Made by a program: the position numbers and the translations under genes. The notes under the pieces are model-generated. The model was given only the letters and a program-made list of their open reading frames with translations, did no database searches and was not told the origin of the DNA. A stretch of DNA of 64,000 bases from Paractinoplanes rishiriensis (GTDB lineage Bacteria; Actinomycetota; Actinomycetes; Mycobacteriales; Micromonosporaceae): assembly GCF_016862375.1 (NCBI RefSeq), contig NZ_BOMV01000069.1, positions 186,001 through 250,000 on the forward strand, in the 5' to 3' direction. Within the stretch, counting starts at the first letter, position 1; every line of letters begins with the position of its first letter. Positions 7,409-16,000 of this stretch are shown one piece after another.

Positions 7409-9898
7409 GTGGCGCTCGTGCGCGTGTACTGCGGTCTGGCGTCGGCTGATGATTCGGTCCGCGGGGGTTCACCCGCGTTCCTGACCATCGCCGTGGTGGA
7501 TGACGCAGGCCGGCTGCTCGGCGTTCACGAGATCAGCGACGACCCGGGCGGCTATGCCGAGCTGGGGATGCTGCTCGTGGAACGGACGAGCGGGTTCACC
7601 GACGCCGCGGTGGCCGCCGACAGCGACGACCATCTGGTCACGTCGCTGCTGACCGCGGCGGGACGGCCGCTGGTGGTGACCGATGACGACACCACCGACG
7701 ACTTCGCCGAGCGCTTCGCCGACGACGACTCGGTCGAGGAGATGCAGGCCCCGCCGGCCGCCCGCCGGGCGGTCGGCCTGGCCCGGGCACTCCAGGCCGG
7801 CGCCATCGCCGCGGTCACCCTCCCCACCCCGCGCGACCTGGTGAGCTACAAACCGGTGCTGGCCGCCCACGTGGCGCTGCTCGGCGGCCGGCACGCCTCC
7901 GCGGTGGCGCTGCGCGAGGTGCTCCGCGAGCTCTATCCCGCGGCCCTGCGGGCATACCCCGACCCCGCGCACCCGCTCGCCCTCGCCGTGCTCGACGCCC
8001 TGCCCGAGCCGGGCCGCCTCACCGTGGCCGGCAACGACACCGAGCGGATGGCCGAGCAGATCGCCGCCGACCTGATCCGGTCCGGGGCCGGCAGCGACGA
8101 CGAGATCATCTCCGCGGTCACCGCCCTGCACGTGGCGATCAGCGAGTCGCCCCGGCGCGGCGGCGTCAACAAGTCGCTCGCGCCCGCCGCCGCCAACACG
8201 GTCCGCCAGGCGATCGCCGCGGTCCGTTCCTGCGACGCCGCCTGCGCCTCGCTCATCGGCACCATCGCGGCCCGCAGCGGCATGTCCGCCACCGGCACGG
8301 CCACCCGCCGCCGCCCGGTCGAGCCGGCGCCGCTCCAGCCGGTCGCCCACGGTGACCGCGGACGCCGCGGCCGCCGCGAGCCGGTCAGCGCCGGCAACGG
8401 CCCGGTCATGCCGCGCCCGATGACCACGCCGCCGGTCGCTCCGGACCCGCTGAACGCGCCCCCGCTGGCACCCCGGCCGGTCAGCACCCGGCCGGCCGCC
8501 GCGCAGCCGTCCGCTCCGGCGGCCGCCGCGGCCTTCCCCAACCGCGCACCCGCACCGAGCAACCGCCCGGTGTCGGTGCCGCCGCCTCCGCCCGGCATGA
8601 CGCCGATCACGCCCGGCTCCCGGCCGATGCCGGGGTCGCGCGCTCCGATGCCGTCGGCACCGGCATCGTCCGCGCCGGCCGCCTCGGCCGCGCCGTCGAT
8701 GATGCCGCCGGCCCCGCTGTCGCCGGCGTCGATGCCGCCGCCGCCCACGAGGTCGCCGGCCGCTTCCCTCTCGCCGGCGTCCGTGTCCCCCGCCGAGAGC
8801 GGTCAGCCGTTCCGGGCCACGCTCACCAACGCGGCGATCAACAGCGCCCGCGCCGAACGCCAGCGCACGGTGATCCCGCCCCGCTCCAACCGGCCGGCGG
8901 CCCCGTCGTCGTCGCCCCCGTCCTCGCTGGGCTCGTCCTCGCTGGGCTCGTCAACAATGGGCTCGTCAACAATGGGCTCCTCGTCGAGGGGCTCGTCGTC
9001 GATGGCACCCTCCTCGCTGGCCTCGTCGTCGCCGGCCGGTGGCAGCGCCACCGACTACTCGCTGCCGATGCCGGCCCCACGGCAGATGCCCGAGCCGACG
9101 CCCGAGCCCGGCTCGCGGGCCAACTGGCCGCTTCTCAACACCGGCGGCGACGACCCGGGCGCCGCCCCGGCCGCCTCGGTCAGCTCGCCGCCCGGTGACA
9201 ACGGCCGGGTCAAGCCGCCGTGGCAGGACATGCCCAAGGAGCCGCCGGCCCTGCGCCTGGTCGACTCGCAGCTGCGCGGTGCCAGCAGCCTGGACGCCAC
9301 GGTCACCGACCTGCCGGCGATCAGCGGCACGCCCCCGCTGCGCCTGATCGACGGCGACAGCCGCCGTCCCGGCGCCATGCCGCGGCGCAACGGCACCGCG
9401 CCGGGCACCAGCACCACCACGCTGACTGCCCTGGACCGCAGCACCACGCCGCCGGTGCCCGCCGACGGCAACGACGGCGACCTGCTGATCTTCGCGGCCG
9501 CCCGCTCGGCCTGGTTCACCGGCCACGACGACTCCTCGTCGTCCAACCTGGACTGGACCAACCCGAACGACAGCGGCTGGAAGGCGGCCCAGCGCGCCGC
9601 CACCCCGTCGATCGCCGCCGAGACCCCGGCCGGCCTGCCCAAGCGCGTCCCGCAGGCCAACCTGGTGCCCGGCTCCCCGCTGCGCGACGAACGCCCGCTG
9701 CGCATCGTCCGCGACGCGGCCAGCATCGCCGCACACACCACGGGCTACTTCCGCGGCTGGCGGCGAGGCCAGGAAATCGGCGGCTTCGCCATGGGCGGCC
9801 GTCCGGGCCGCGAGTCCGCCGGCGGCTGGGACTTCACCCGCGACGGCCAAGGCGCCGACGAATACCGCAACGACAACGCGGGCTACAGCACCCGCTGA
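7409..9898 (+). CDS. IS110-transposase-like protein with disordered linker and conservon-kinase tail
   Basis: An 829-residue protein in three parts. (1) Residues about 1-280 resemble the N-terminal RNase-H-like domain and helical part of IS110-family transposases: a VYCGLAS first strand, VVDDAGRLLG, AAVAADSDDHLV, and RELYPAALRAYPDPAH...ALAVLDALPEPG. The acidic residues of the DEDD active site are mostly not conserved, which argues against transposition. (2) About 400 Pro/Ser/Ala-rich disordered residues, including a 15-nt minisatellite. (3) A C-terminal tail with SAWFT, a W...GWKAA segment, GLPKRVPQANLVPG and a GYFRGWRRGQ segment, also found in the sensor kinase at 13031. GTG 7409 has GGGGAGGAGG 8 nt upstream. 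No terminal inverted repeats or target duplications were seen. Domestication is inferred from motif reading by eye. Confidence 0.65.
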   Translation: MALVRVYCGLASADDSVRGGSPAFLTIAVVDDAGRLLGVHEISDDPGGYAELGMLLVERTSGFTDAAVAADSDDHLVTSLLTAAGRPLVVTDDDTTDDFAERFADDDSVEEMQAPPAARRAVGLARALQAGAIAAVTLPTPRDLVSYKPVLAAHVALLGGRHASAVALREVLRELYPAALRAYPDPAHPLALAVLDALPEPGRLTVAGNDTERMAEQIAADLIRSGAGSDDEIISAVTALHVAISESPRRGGVNKSLAPAAANTVRQAIAAVRSCDAACASLIGTIAARSGMSATGTATRRRPVEPAPLQPVAHGDRGRRGRREPVSAGNGPVMPRPMTTPPVAPDPLNAPPLAPRPVSTRPAAAQPSAPAAAAAFPNRAPAPSNRPVSVPPPPPGMTPITPGSRPMPGSRAPMPSAPASSAPAASAAPSMMPPAPLSPASMPPPPTRSPAASLSPASVSPAESGQPFRATLTNAAINSARAERQRTVIPPRSNRPAAPSSSPPSSLGSSSLGSSTMGSSTMGSSSRGSSSMAPSSLASSSPAGGSATDYSLPMPAPRQMPEPTPEPGSRANWPLLNTGGDDPGAAPAASVSSPPGDNGRVKPPWQDMPKEPPALRLVDSQLRGASSLDATVTDLPAISGTPPLRLIDGDSRRPGAMPRRNGTAPGTSTTTLTALDRSTTPPVPADGNDGDLLIFAAARSAWFTGHDDSSSSNLDWTNPNDSGWKAAQRAATPSIAAETPAGLPKRVPQANLVPGSPLRDERPLRIVRDAASIAAHTTGYFRGWRRGQEIGGFAMGGRPGRESAGGWDFTRDGQGADEYRNDNAGYSTR
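8921..9030 (+). repeat. 15-nt in-frame minisatellite (SSxxG repeats)
   Basis: The unit GGCTCGTCxxCxxTG recurs with a 15-nt period (GCTCG or GCTCC at 8931, 8946, 8961, 8976 and 8991). It encodes SSLGS/SSTMG/SSSRG five-residue repeats in the disordered linker of the transposase-like protein. Units differ mostly at the third and fourth codons. Confidence 0.85.
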
Positions 9899-10118
9899 CC
9901 AGGGTCCGAAACCGGCTCGTCTCGCCCCACGCGAGGCGGGCCGGCACCGTTCTCGCGCAGGCCATCGCCGGCGACCCGCGCGGGCTCCGGCTCGACACCG
10001 GCCTCGCACAGCAGGTCTCGCAGACGCTGCTTGACGTCGATCTGGCGTCCAGGGACTTCCGCTCCGACGCGGCGTCCTGGCGTGCAAACCTCCGGGTCTC
10101 CCAGCGCCGGCGCGATGA
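9899..10118. other. 220-bp intergenic region between convergent genes
   Basis: I see no complete gene and no strong terminator. A minus-strand frame here (LRDLLCEAGVEPEPARVAG, about 9950-10030) has coding-like third positions but no supported start. It could be a short gene remnant. Confidence in any function is very low. Confidence 0.3.
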
Positions 10119-10781
10119 TCAGGACGCGGGAGCGCGGTCCTGCCAGGTGCACAGGCAGACGCGGTTGCCCTCCGGGTCGGCCAGTACCCAGAAGCTCGGT
10201 GCCTCCTCGTCGCTGACCAGCGTGCCGCCGGCCGCGAGGGCCGCGTCGATGCGGGGCTGCGCCTCGGCCGGGTCGACCCAGATGTCCGGGTGCCAGCGCT
10301 GGCGGGGCTCCTCGCTGCCGGACTCCTGGAACCAGATGGTGGGCAACAGGCCGGCCCGGTCCCGCAGTTCGTCGTCGAAGTCCGGGCCGCTGGCTGGTTC
10401 GGCGGCCCACACCGCGGCCCAGAACGGCAGCACCGACTTGGCGGCCGGTGTGTCCAGGGCCAATTCCAGGCGGGCCACCCCGGTCAGCGTCAGCGGCACC
10501 CCGGCGCCCGCCGCGATCTCGGCTATGGCACGGGCCAGGCGGATGTCGCGTTCGGTGACCCCGCCCGCGTCGTGGCTGGTGAGGCGCACGTCGACGTGGG
10601 CGTAGCGCAGGTCGACATCGGGGTGGTGGTTCATCTCCTCGGCGGCCGCGCCGATCGCGTTGACCAGGGTCAGGCCGGTCGTGAAGTCCCTCGTCTCGAG
10701 GCGCGTCTGCAGGCCGTTGATCAGAAGCGCCCAGCCGGTCAGGCCCTCGGCGGCGATCTGCGGTCCAGTGAGCTTGGTCAT
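10119..10781 (-). CDS. Pterin-carbinolamine dehydratase-like / VOC (glyoxalase-like) fusion
   Basis: A 220-residue two-domain protein. Residues about 1-95 carry the pterin-4a-carbinolamine dehydratase signature EEMNHHPDVDLRYAHVDVRL followed by TSHDAGGVTERD, with all motif histidines present. Residues about 105-215 form a glyoxalase-like VOC domain (WFQESGSEEPRQRWHPDIWV...FWVLADPEGNRVCLC). The dehydratase half recycles tetrahydropterin cofactor in known enzymes. The fused VOC half suggests binding of a small molecule, substrate unknown. ATG 10781 has GGATGG just upstream. It is divergent from the HAD gene with 37 nt between starts. Confidence 0.8.
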   Translation of the reverse strand: MTKLTGPQIAAEGLTGWALLINGLQTRLETRDFTTGLTLVNAIGAAAEEMNHHPDVDLRYAHVDVRLTSHDAGGVTERDIRLARAIAEIAAGAGVPLTLTGVARLELALDTPAAKSVLPFWAAVWAAEPASGPDFDDELRDRAGLLPTIWFQESGSEEPRQRWHPDIWVDPAEAQPRIDAALAAGGTLVSDEEAPSFWVLADPEGNRVCLCTWQDRAPAS

Positions 10782-10818
10782 GTCACCATCCTGCCCCTCC
10801 GCTTGGCATCATGACGCG

Positions 10819-11510
10819 GTGCGCGCGGTGGTCTTCGACTTCTTCGGAACGCTTACCGATCCGGGCGCCGAGGCCGGCCGGCAGCAACTCTACGAGGCGA
10901 CCGGCGCGGCCCTCGGCATACCAGGTCATCGGTTTTGGCAGGTGATGGGCGGCAGCTTCGCGGACCGGATCGTGGGTCGCCACGGCGGCACCCGGGAGAC
11001 ACTGCTGGCGATGGCCCGGCAATGCGGCGCCGAACCCACGGCCGGCCAGTTGGACGCGGCGCTGGCTCTGCATCTGGCCGCCGCCGAGCGGGTCCGGCCG
11101 CCCCGGCCGGGGGTTCTCGACCTGCTCGACCGCCTGCGCCGGGACGGCTACCGGATCGGGCTGCTCAGCGACTGCTCCAGCGAACTCTGCGAGGCGTGGC
11201 CGCAGACGCCGTACGCCGCCAGAATCGACGCCGCGGTGTTCTCCTGGCAAGAGGGGGGTACCGCAAGCCCGATTCGCGGCTCTACGCGGCTGTCAGCGGG
11301 CGTCTCGGGGTCTCCCCCACCGAGTGCTGGTATGTCGGCGACGGCGGGAGCCGGGAACACGACGGCGCCCGCCGGGCCGGGATGCGCCCGGTGCTGGTCA
11401 CCAACGCGGCCTACCCGGGGGCCGCCGGCCTGCGCGCCGACCCCGACACCTACCGTCCGGAGCTGGTGATCGACGATCTCGCCGGGCTGCCGGCCCTCAT
11501 CGGCCGTTGA
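10819..11510 (+). pseudogene. HAD-superfamily hydrolase, frameshifted
   Basis: Haloacid-dehalogenase-type phosphatase split across two frames. The first frame from GTG 10819 has motif I VVFDFFGTLTD and motif II LLSDCSS. It runs out of register at the G-run 11253-11258. The downstream frame then carries the motif III lysine YRKPDSRLY and motif IV WYVGDGGSREHDGARRAG, ending at TGA 11510. Reading GAG-GGG-TAC, with two G fewer, would give the normal SxxxGYRKPD spacing. One extra G would also restore the frame. It may be a recent inactivating slip, a sequencing error, or slippage at the homopolymer. If intact, it would be a cytoplasmic phosphatase of about 230 residues. Confidence 0.75.
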
Positions 11511-11519
11511 CGGGCGCGC

Positions 11520-11555
11520 AGAAGCCCCGCTCCGGCCGGTCGGAGCGGGGCTTCT
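11520..11555. terminator. Bidirectional stem-loop terminator
   Basis: A perfect 15-bp inverted repeat, AGAAGCCCCGCTCCG (11520-11534) and CGGAGCGGGGCTTCT (11541-11555), with a 6-nt loop. It sits between the convergent ends of the HAD gene (11510) and the conservon operon (11564). There is no T-tract, as is common in actinomycetes. Confidence 0.9.
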
Positions 11556-11563
11556 ACCGAAGG

Positions 11564-12169
11564 TCAGGCGGGCGCTACCGCGCGCGAGCGACGCATCGTC
11601 AGCACATACTCGACGAGCGAGATGAGGACGTTTTTGGTCGACTCGCGGTTACGGGCGTCACAGCTCACCACCGGCACGTCACTGGAGATCGCGAGAGCGT
11701 CCCGGACGTCTTGGGCGTTGTGGTACTGCATGCCGTCGAAGCAGTTGATCGCCACCAGGTATGGGAGGCGACGATGCTCGAAGAAGTCGATGGCGGCGAA
11801 GCAGTCGGCGAGACGACGCGTGTCCACCATGACCACGGCACCGATCGCACCCCGCACCAGTTCGTCCCACATGAACCAGAACCGCGTCTGGCCCGGCGTG
11901 CCGAACAGGTAGAGGATCAGATCACGGTCGATGCTGATTCGGCCGAAGTCCATGGCGACGGTGGTCGTCATCTTGCCCGGAACCTGCCGGTTGTCGTCGA
12001 CACCCACACCGGCCGAGGTCATGATGGCCTCGGTGGTCAGCGGGGTGATCTCCGAGACCGACCCGACGAGCGTCGTTTTACCGACGCCGAACCCACCGGC
12101 GATGACAATCTTCGCCGATGTCACGCGCCCCGCAGCGGGACGGTGCGACTCAGAGCCTGCGAAGTCCAC
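11564..12169 (-). CDS. Conservon GTPase (CvnD-type GTP-binding protein)
   Basis: A 201-residue small GTPase of the conservon family. The P-loop GGFGVGKTT lies near residues 25-33. A switch-like FGTPGQTRFWFMW (about 89-101) and VVMVDTRRL follow, with a Ras-like core ending in a basic C-terminus. In Streptomyces such GTPases act with a membrane sensor kinase, a roadblock protein and a DUF742 protein in a complex resembling an eukaryotic G-protein module. It is the last gene of the operon and overlaps the DUF742 gene by 20 nt. GTG 12169 is chosen for the family-typical MDF start. Confidence 0.92.
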   Translation of the reverse strand: MDFAGSESHRPAAGRVTSAKIVIAGGFGVGKTTLVGSVSEITPLTTEAIMTSAGVGVDDNRQVPGKMTTTVAMDFGRISIDRDLILYLFGTPGQTRFWFMWDELVRGAIGAVVMVDTRRLADCFAAIDFFEHRRLPYLVAINCFDGMQYHNAQDVRDALAISSDVPVVSCDARNRESTKNVLISLVEYVLTMRRSRAVAPA

Positions 12170-12536
12170 TCAGCACCCTTTCCAGCAGTTCCGTGCCTAC
12201 CGCGTCGGTCTCGTCTTCCAGCGAGGTGGGCTCATACACCGCGACAAGGCCGTCGTGGGCCATGTCGGCGACGAGCACTCGAGCCACACCGAGCGGCAGT
12301 TGCATGCGTGCGGCGATCTCGGCGAGCGACTGCACACGGCCGCCGTCGCACATAGCCGCGATGTACTGATGCTCGCTTCCACCCTGCCCGCCGCGGATCA
12401 TTCCTGATCGACCGCGCACGGTTGTCTCGACCAGCGCTTCCAGCGCTATCTCAAGCTTCGGCCGGGTCCGACCGCGGGTCACGGCGTACGGCCTGACCAG
12501 CGCGCCGGTCGGCTCATCGCGCTCGGGCATCGTCAC
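12150..12536 (-). CDS. DUF742 protein of conservon (CvnC-type)
   Basis: A 128-residue DUF742 protein with LVRPYAVTRGRT near the N-terminus and a winged-helix-like core (VQSLAEIAARMQLPLGVARVLVADM, then DGLVAVYEP). In conservons this protein interacts with the other components and may link them to gene control. The mechanism is not visible here. GTG 12536 is preceded by GGAAGGGG. It overlaps the GTPase gene by 20 nt. Confidence 0.92.
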   Translation of the reverse strand: MTMPERDEPTGALVRPYAVTRGRTRPKLEIALEALVETTVRGRSGMIRGGQGGSEHQYIAAMCDGGRVQSLAEIAARMQLPLGVARVLVADMAHDGLVAVYEPTSLEDETDAVGTELLERVLSGLRRL

Positions 12537-12629
12537 AGCTCACCCCTTCCTCGAACCCTAGAAGTGTCTCTTGTCGTCAATGTTTTGGACAGTCGCCGGC
12601 CGAGCTGTCGAGGCCGGTCCACCGCCCGT
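12537..12629 (-). promoter_or_regulatory. Conservon internal spacer with hairpin and possible promoter
   Basis: A 93-nt gap divides kinase-roadblock from DUF742-GTPase, whereas the other junctions overlap. On the minus strand it has a 6-bp stem (GGCCGG/CCGGCC at 12596-12601 and 12612-12617), then TTGACG (12580-12575) and TAGGGT (12560-12555) spaced 14 nt. The spacing is short, so an internal promoter is only a possibility. Confidence 0.35.
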
Positions 12630-13034
12630 TCAGCCGAGGACCCCGGCCGCCGACCGCGGCGCCGGGGTGAGTGCCTCGCCGACCCGGTCGACGAGGAGGG
12701 CCATCTCGTAGCCCACCTGGCCGACGTCACAGCTGCGCGCCGCAAGCACCGCGAACGACGAACCGTCGGAGATCGACATCAGGAAAAGGAATCCGTTGTC
12801 CATCTCGACGACCGTCTGGAGAACCGCGCCGCCCTCGAAGCACCGCGCGGCGCCCTGGGTGAGGCTGACCAGGCCGGAGGCGATAGCCGCCAGCTGGTCG
12901 GCACGGTCACGCGGTAGGTCCCGCGATGCTGCCAGGAGCAGACCATCGGCGGAGACCGCGATCGCATGTGCGACTCCGGGAACGCGGTCGGCGAAGTTGG
13001 CCAGAAGCCAACCGAGATCCTGCGTAGATGTCAT
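12630..13034 (-). CDS. Roadblock/LC7 protein of conservon (CvnB-type)
   Basis: A 134-residue roadblock/LC7 domain protein (DLGWLLANFADRVPGVAHAIAVSADGLLLA...GLVSLTQGAARCFEGG...VVEMDNGFLFLMSISDGSSFAVLA). Such proteins form dimers that act as GTPase-activating or scaffold partners of small GTPases. In conservons they associate with the sensor kinase and the GTPase. ATG 13034 overlaps the kinase stop by 4 nt (ATGA), so translation is coupled. The C-terminus (TPAPRSAAGVLG) is short and flexible. Confidence 0.93.
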   Translation of the reverse strand: MTSTQDLGWLLANFADRVPGVAHAIAVSADGLLLAASRDLPRDRADQLAAIASGLVSLTQGAARCFEGGAVLQTVVEMDNGFLFLMSISDGSSFAVLAARSCDVGQVGYEMALLVDRVGEALTPAPRSAAGVLG

Positions 13035-16000
13035 GCCTCATGCTCCTTGCCAGCCTGCGAGGACTGCTGCCCTCCCGGAGTCTCCTCCGGGTTGGTCGAT
13101 TGTTCCTTGGTGCGACCGCGCTGCACACCCCGGTGGTACGCGGACAGGAGTCCGCGGACACCCTCGGGGGTACGACGCTGGACGGAGTTACCGCCCCGGT
13201 CGACACCGCCGGGTACGAGCTGCGCCATGGGGGTGCGCTTGGGCAGCCCTGCGTTCGTGGTCGACTCGACCGAGCGCTCGGCGGCCGCCGCAGCAGCCTC
13301 CCAGCCCTCGTCGGCCGCGGTGCGCCATGGGTTGGTCGCCACGCCACCTGCCGAGCCATTCGAACCGTAGCCGTTCGCCGCGCCGACGCCCACCGTCGCG
13401 GGGTCCATTTCGCGGGTTTCGGGCGAACCGGCCTGGTGTGGCACGCCAACCGTACGAGCCGGCTCACCGGTCGAAATCCGCTGTGTGGTCACCGTTTCGT
13501 CGCCGGCACCGGTGGTGGCCCGATCGGCCGGCTGGGCGGTCGTGGTGGTGAACCAGGCCGACTCCAACTCGCGGAAGATCGGCAGTTCCATCGTCTCGTC
13601 GGTGTACTGGCCCTGGGCCTCGCGCTGCCGGGCGGCCTGCGCCGCGGCGATCTGCGCGGCGGCCGTGGCCTGTGCCGCGGCAGCCTCGGCGGCGGCCGCC
13701 TCGTGCGCGGCCTTGGCCGCGGCGGCAGCCCGCTGCGCCTCGGTCTGCGGCCCGCCCGAGGTGGGCATGCCGGACACCGGCGCGGACGACGGGATCGGCG
13801 CGGTCTGCGGGTTGGTCGGGCGCTCCACCTGCGGCTGCTGCTGGGTCGCGTCGGGCCGGTACCGCGGGATCTCGGCGGTCATGTCGAGCGCCGCGGCCAG
13901 ACTCTCCGGCACGTGCGGTGCCGCGTTCGGGTCGCGCTCCGGAGCCGGCGGCCAGGCCGGCGGCGCGGACGGCGACGTCGGAGCGCCGGAGACCGGGGTC
14001 TCGGCGGACGGCGGCACCGAGGTCGGCCGGGCGTACGGCGGCGCGGACGGCACCGGCGGCGCGGAGACCGGCGGTACCGGCGGGGCCGACACCGGCGGGA
14101 CGAACGTGCCGCGGCCCTGGTTTTCCGGGTTGGCCGGAAGCTGGCGCGGGATGCTGGCGCCGAAGCCGCCGTCGCCCTCACGGGTCTCGGTGGTGCGGCG
14201 CGGCAGCCCGTCCGGGCCGGCGAAGCCCTGCGGGCCGGACGGCGACACCGGACCGGACGGCAGCGGCGGGATCGGCTCGTTGCTGCGCGGGCCGTAGAAG
14301 CCGTTGGCACCGTTGGTGTTGTTGCCACCGGTGCCGTTGCTGCCGCCGTTGAGCAGGCCGTTAGGGCCGAAACCGTTGCCGTTGGAGCCCGGCGCGCCGG
14401 TGAGGTCGGACCAGGCCGGCACCGCGCGGCCACCGCCGGTGCCGAGCATGCCACCGTTGTTCATCGGCGGGTTGGGGTCGAACGGGCGGCCACCGGGGTA
14501 GCCACCGCGACCACTCTCCAGGGCGAGCGGCTCGGGCATGGCCGGGCGGGCGGGCGGGTTGGCCACCGCCGGCTGCGGCGGCCGGCCACCGACCGCGGCG
14601 CCCGCGATCAGGACCTGGACCGGCATGCTGACCTCGGCCACCGTGCCGCGCTCGGCGTCGGCCGGCCGGAGCTCGACCTTGACACCGTGCCGGTTGGCCA
14701 GCCGGGCGACCACGACCAGGCCCATCATCCGGGAGACGGCCACGTCCACCATGGGCGGGTTGGCGAGCCGCTCGTTGAGGTCGCGCAGTTGCTCGCGGCT
14801 GATGCCGATGCCGCGGTCCTCGACCGAGAGCAGCGCGCCGTCGCCCAGCCGCCGGGCCTCGACGATGACCGTCGAGTTGGGCGGGGAGAACGCGGTCGCG
14901 TTGTCGAACAGCTCGGCGACCAGGTGGACCATGTCGTTGACGGCGTGCGCCGCCACCTCGATGTCCCGGTCGATCATGCCGAACTCGATGCGGGTGTAGT
15001 GCTCGACCTCGGACTGCGCGGCACGGAGCACGTCGATCAGGGCGGCCGGCTCGCGCTGCACACGGGTGGAGTCGGCGCCGGCGAGAACCAGGAGGTTTTC
15101 GTCGTTACGGCGCATCCGGGTGGCCAGGTGGTCGAGCTGGAACAGCTCGGCCAGGCGGTCCGGGTCTTCCTCGCCGCGCTCCAGCCGGTCGAGGTGACCG
15201 ATGAGCCGGTCGACCAGGATCTGCGAACGACGGGCCAGGTTGACGAACATCGTGGCGACCGAGGAGCGGAGCGCGGCCTGCTCGGCCGCGGTGCGTACCG
15301 CCTCCAGGTGGACCGCGTTGAACGCCTCGGTCACCTGGCCGAACTCGTCCCGGCTGCGTACCGGCAGCGGCTCGGCGATCTGGTCGGCCACCTGGGCCGG
15401 GGTGAGCGAGCTGGACAGCGCCGGGTCACGCAGCCGGCTCACCGCGTGCGGCAGGCCGAACTGGGCCACCGAGAGCGCGCCCTGCCGCAACTCGCGCAGC
15501 GAGCGGGCCATCGACCGGGCCACCAGCCAGGCGAACAGGATGGCCAGCAGCAGCATCGCGAGCAGCACGCTGGTCTCGACGAAGACCCGGCGGTTCACGT
15601 TGTTACGCAGCTCGGTCGCCTGGGCCACGATGTCGGCGTCCATCTTTTGCTCGACCTGGCGGAAGAGCTTGTTGTAGCCGGTCATCGCCGCCTCCCAGGA
15701 CTGGGAGTCGAACGGGATGTTGCTGGTGTTGGCGCCCTGCAGGGACTGGAGCTGACCGGTCAGGTTGGTCGCGGCGCGGCCGTCCGGAACGTCCTTGATC
15801 CGCTCGAAGAGCTGCTTCTCGCTGTCGGTGCCGACCGTCTGGAGCGTGGTGCCGGCCAGCTGGAAACCGGTGTCGGTGAGCAGGAACTTGCGGCGCAGGG
15901 TGGCGTTGAAGTCGCCGTCGCCGAGCACCTCGTGGCCGACGTTGCGCTGCTGGGCGGCGTACTCCTTGGCGCGGGCCACGGCGGCCACGGCGCGCAGGTG

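Noticed and set aside
7409..9898. Intact insertion sequence
   Set aside because: No terminal or subterminal repeats, no second copy, a long non-transposase extension and altered active-site residues.
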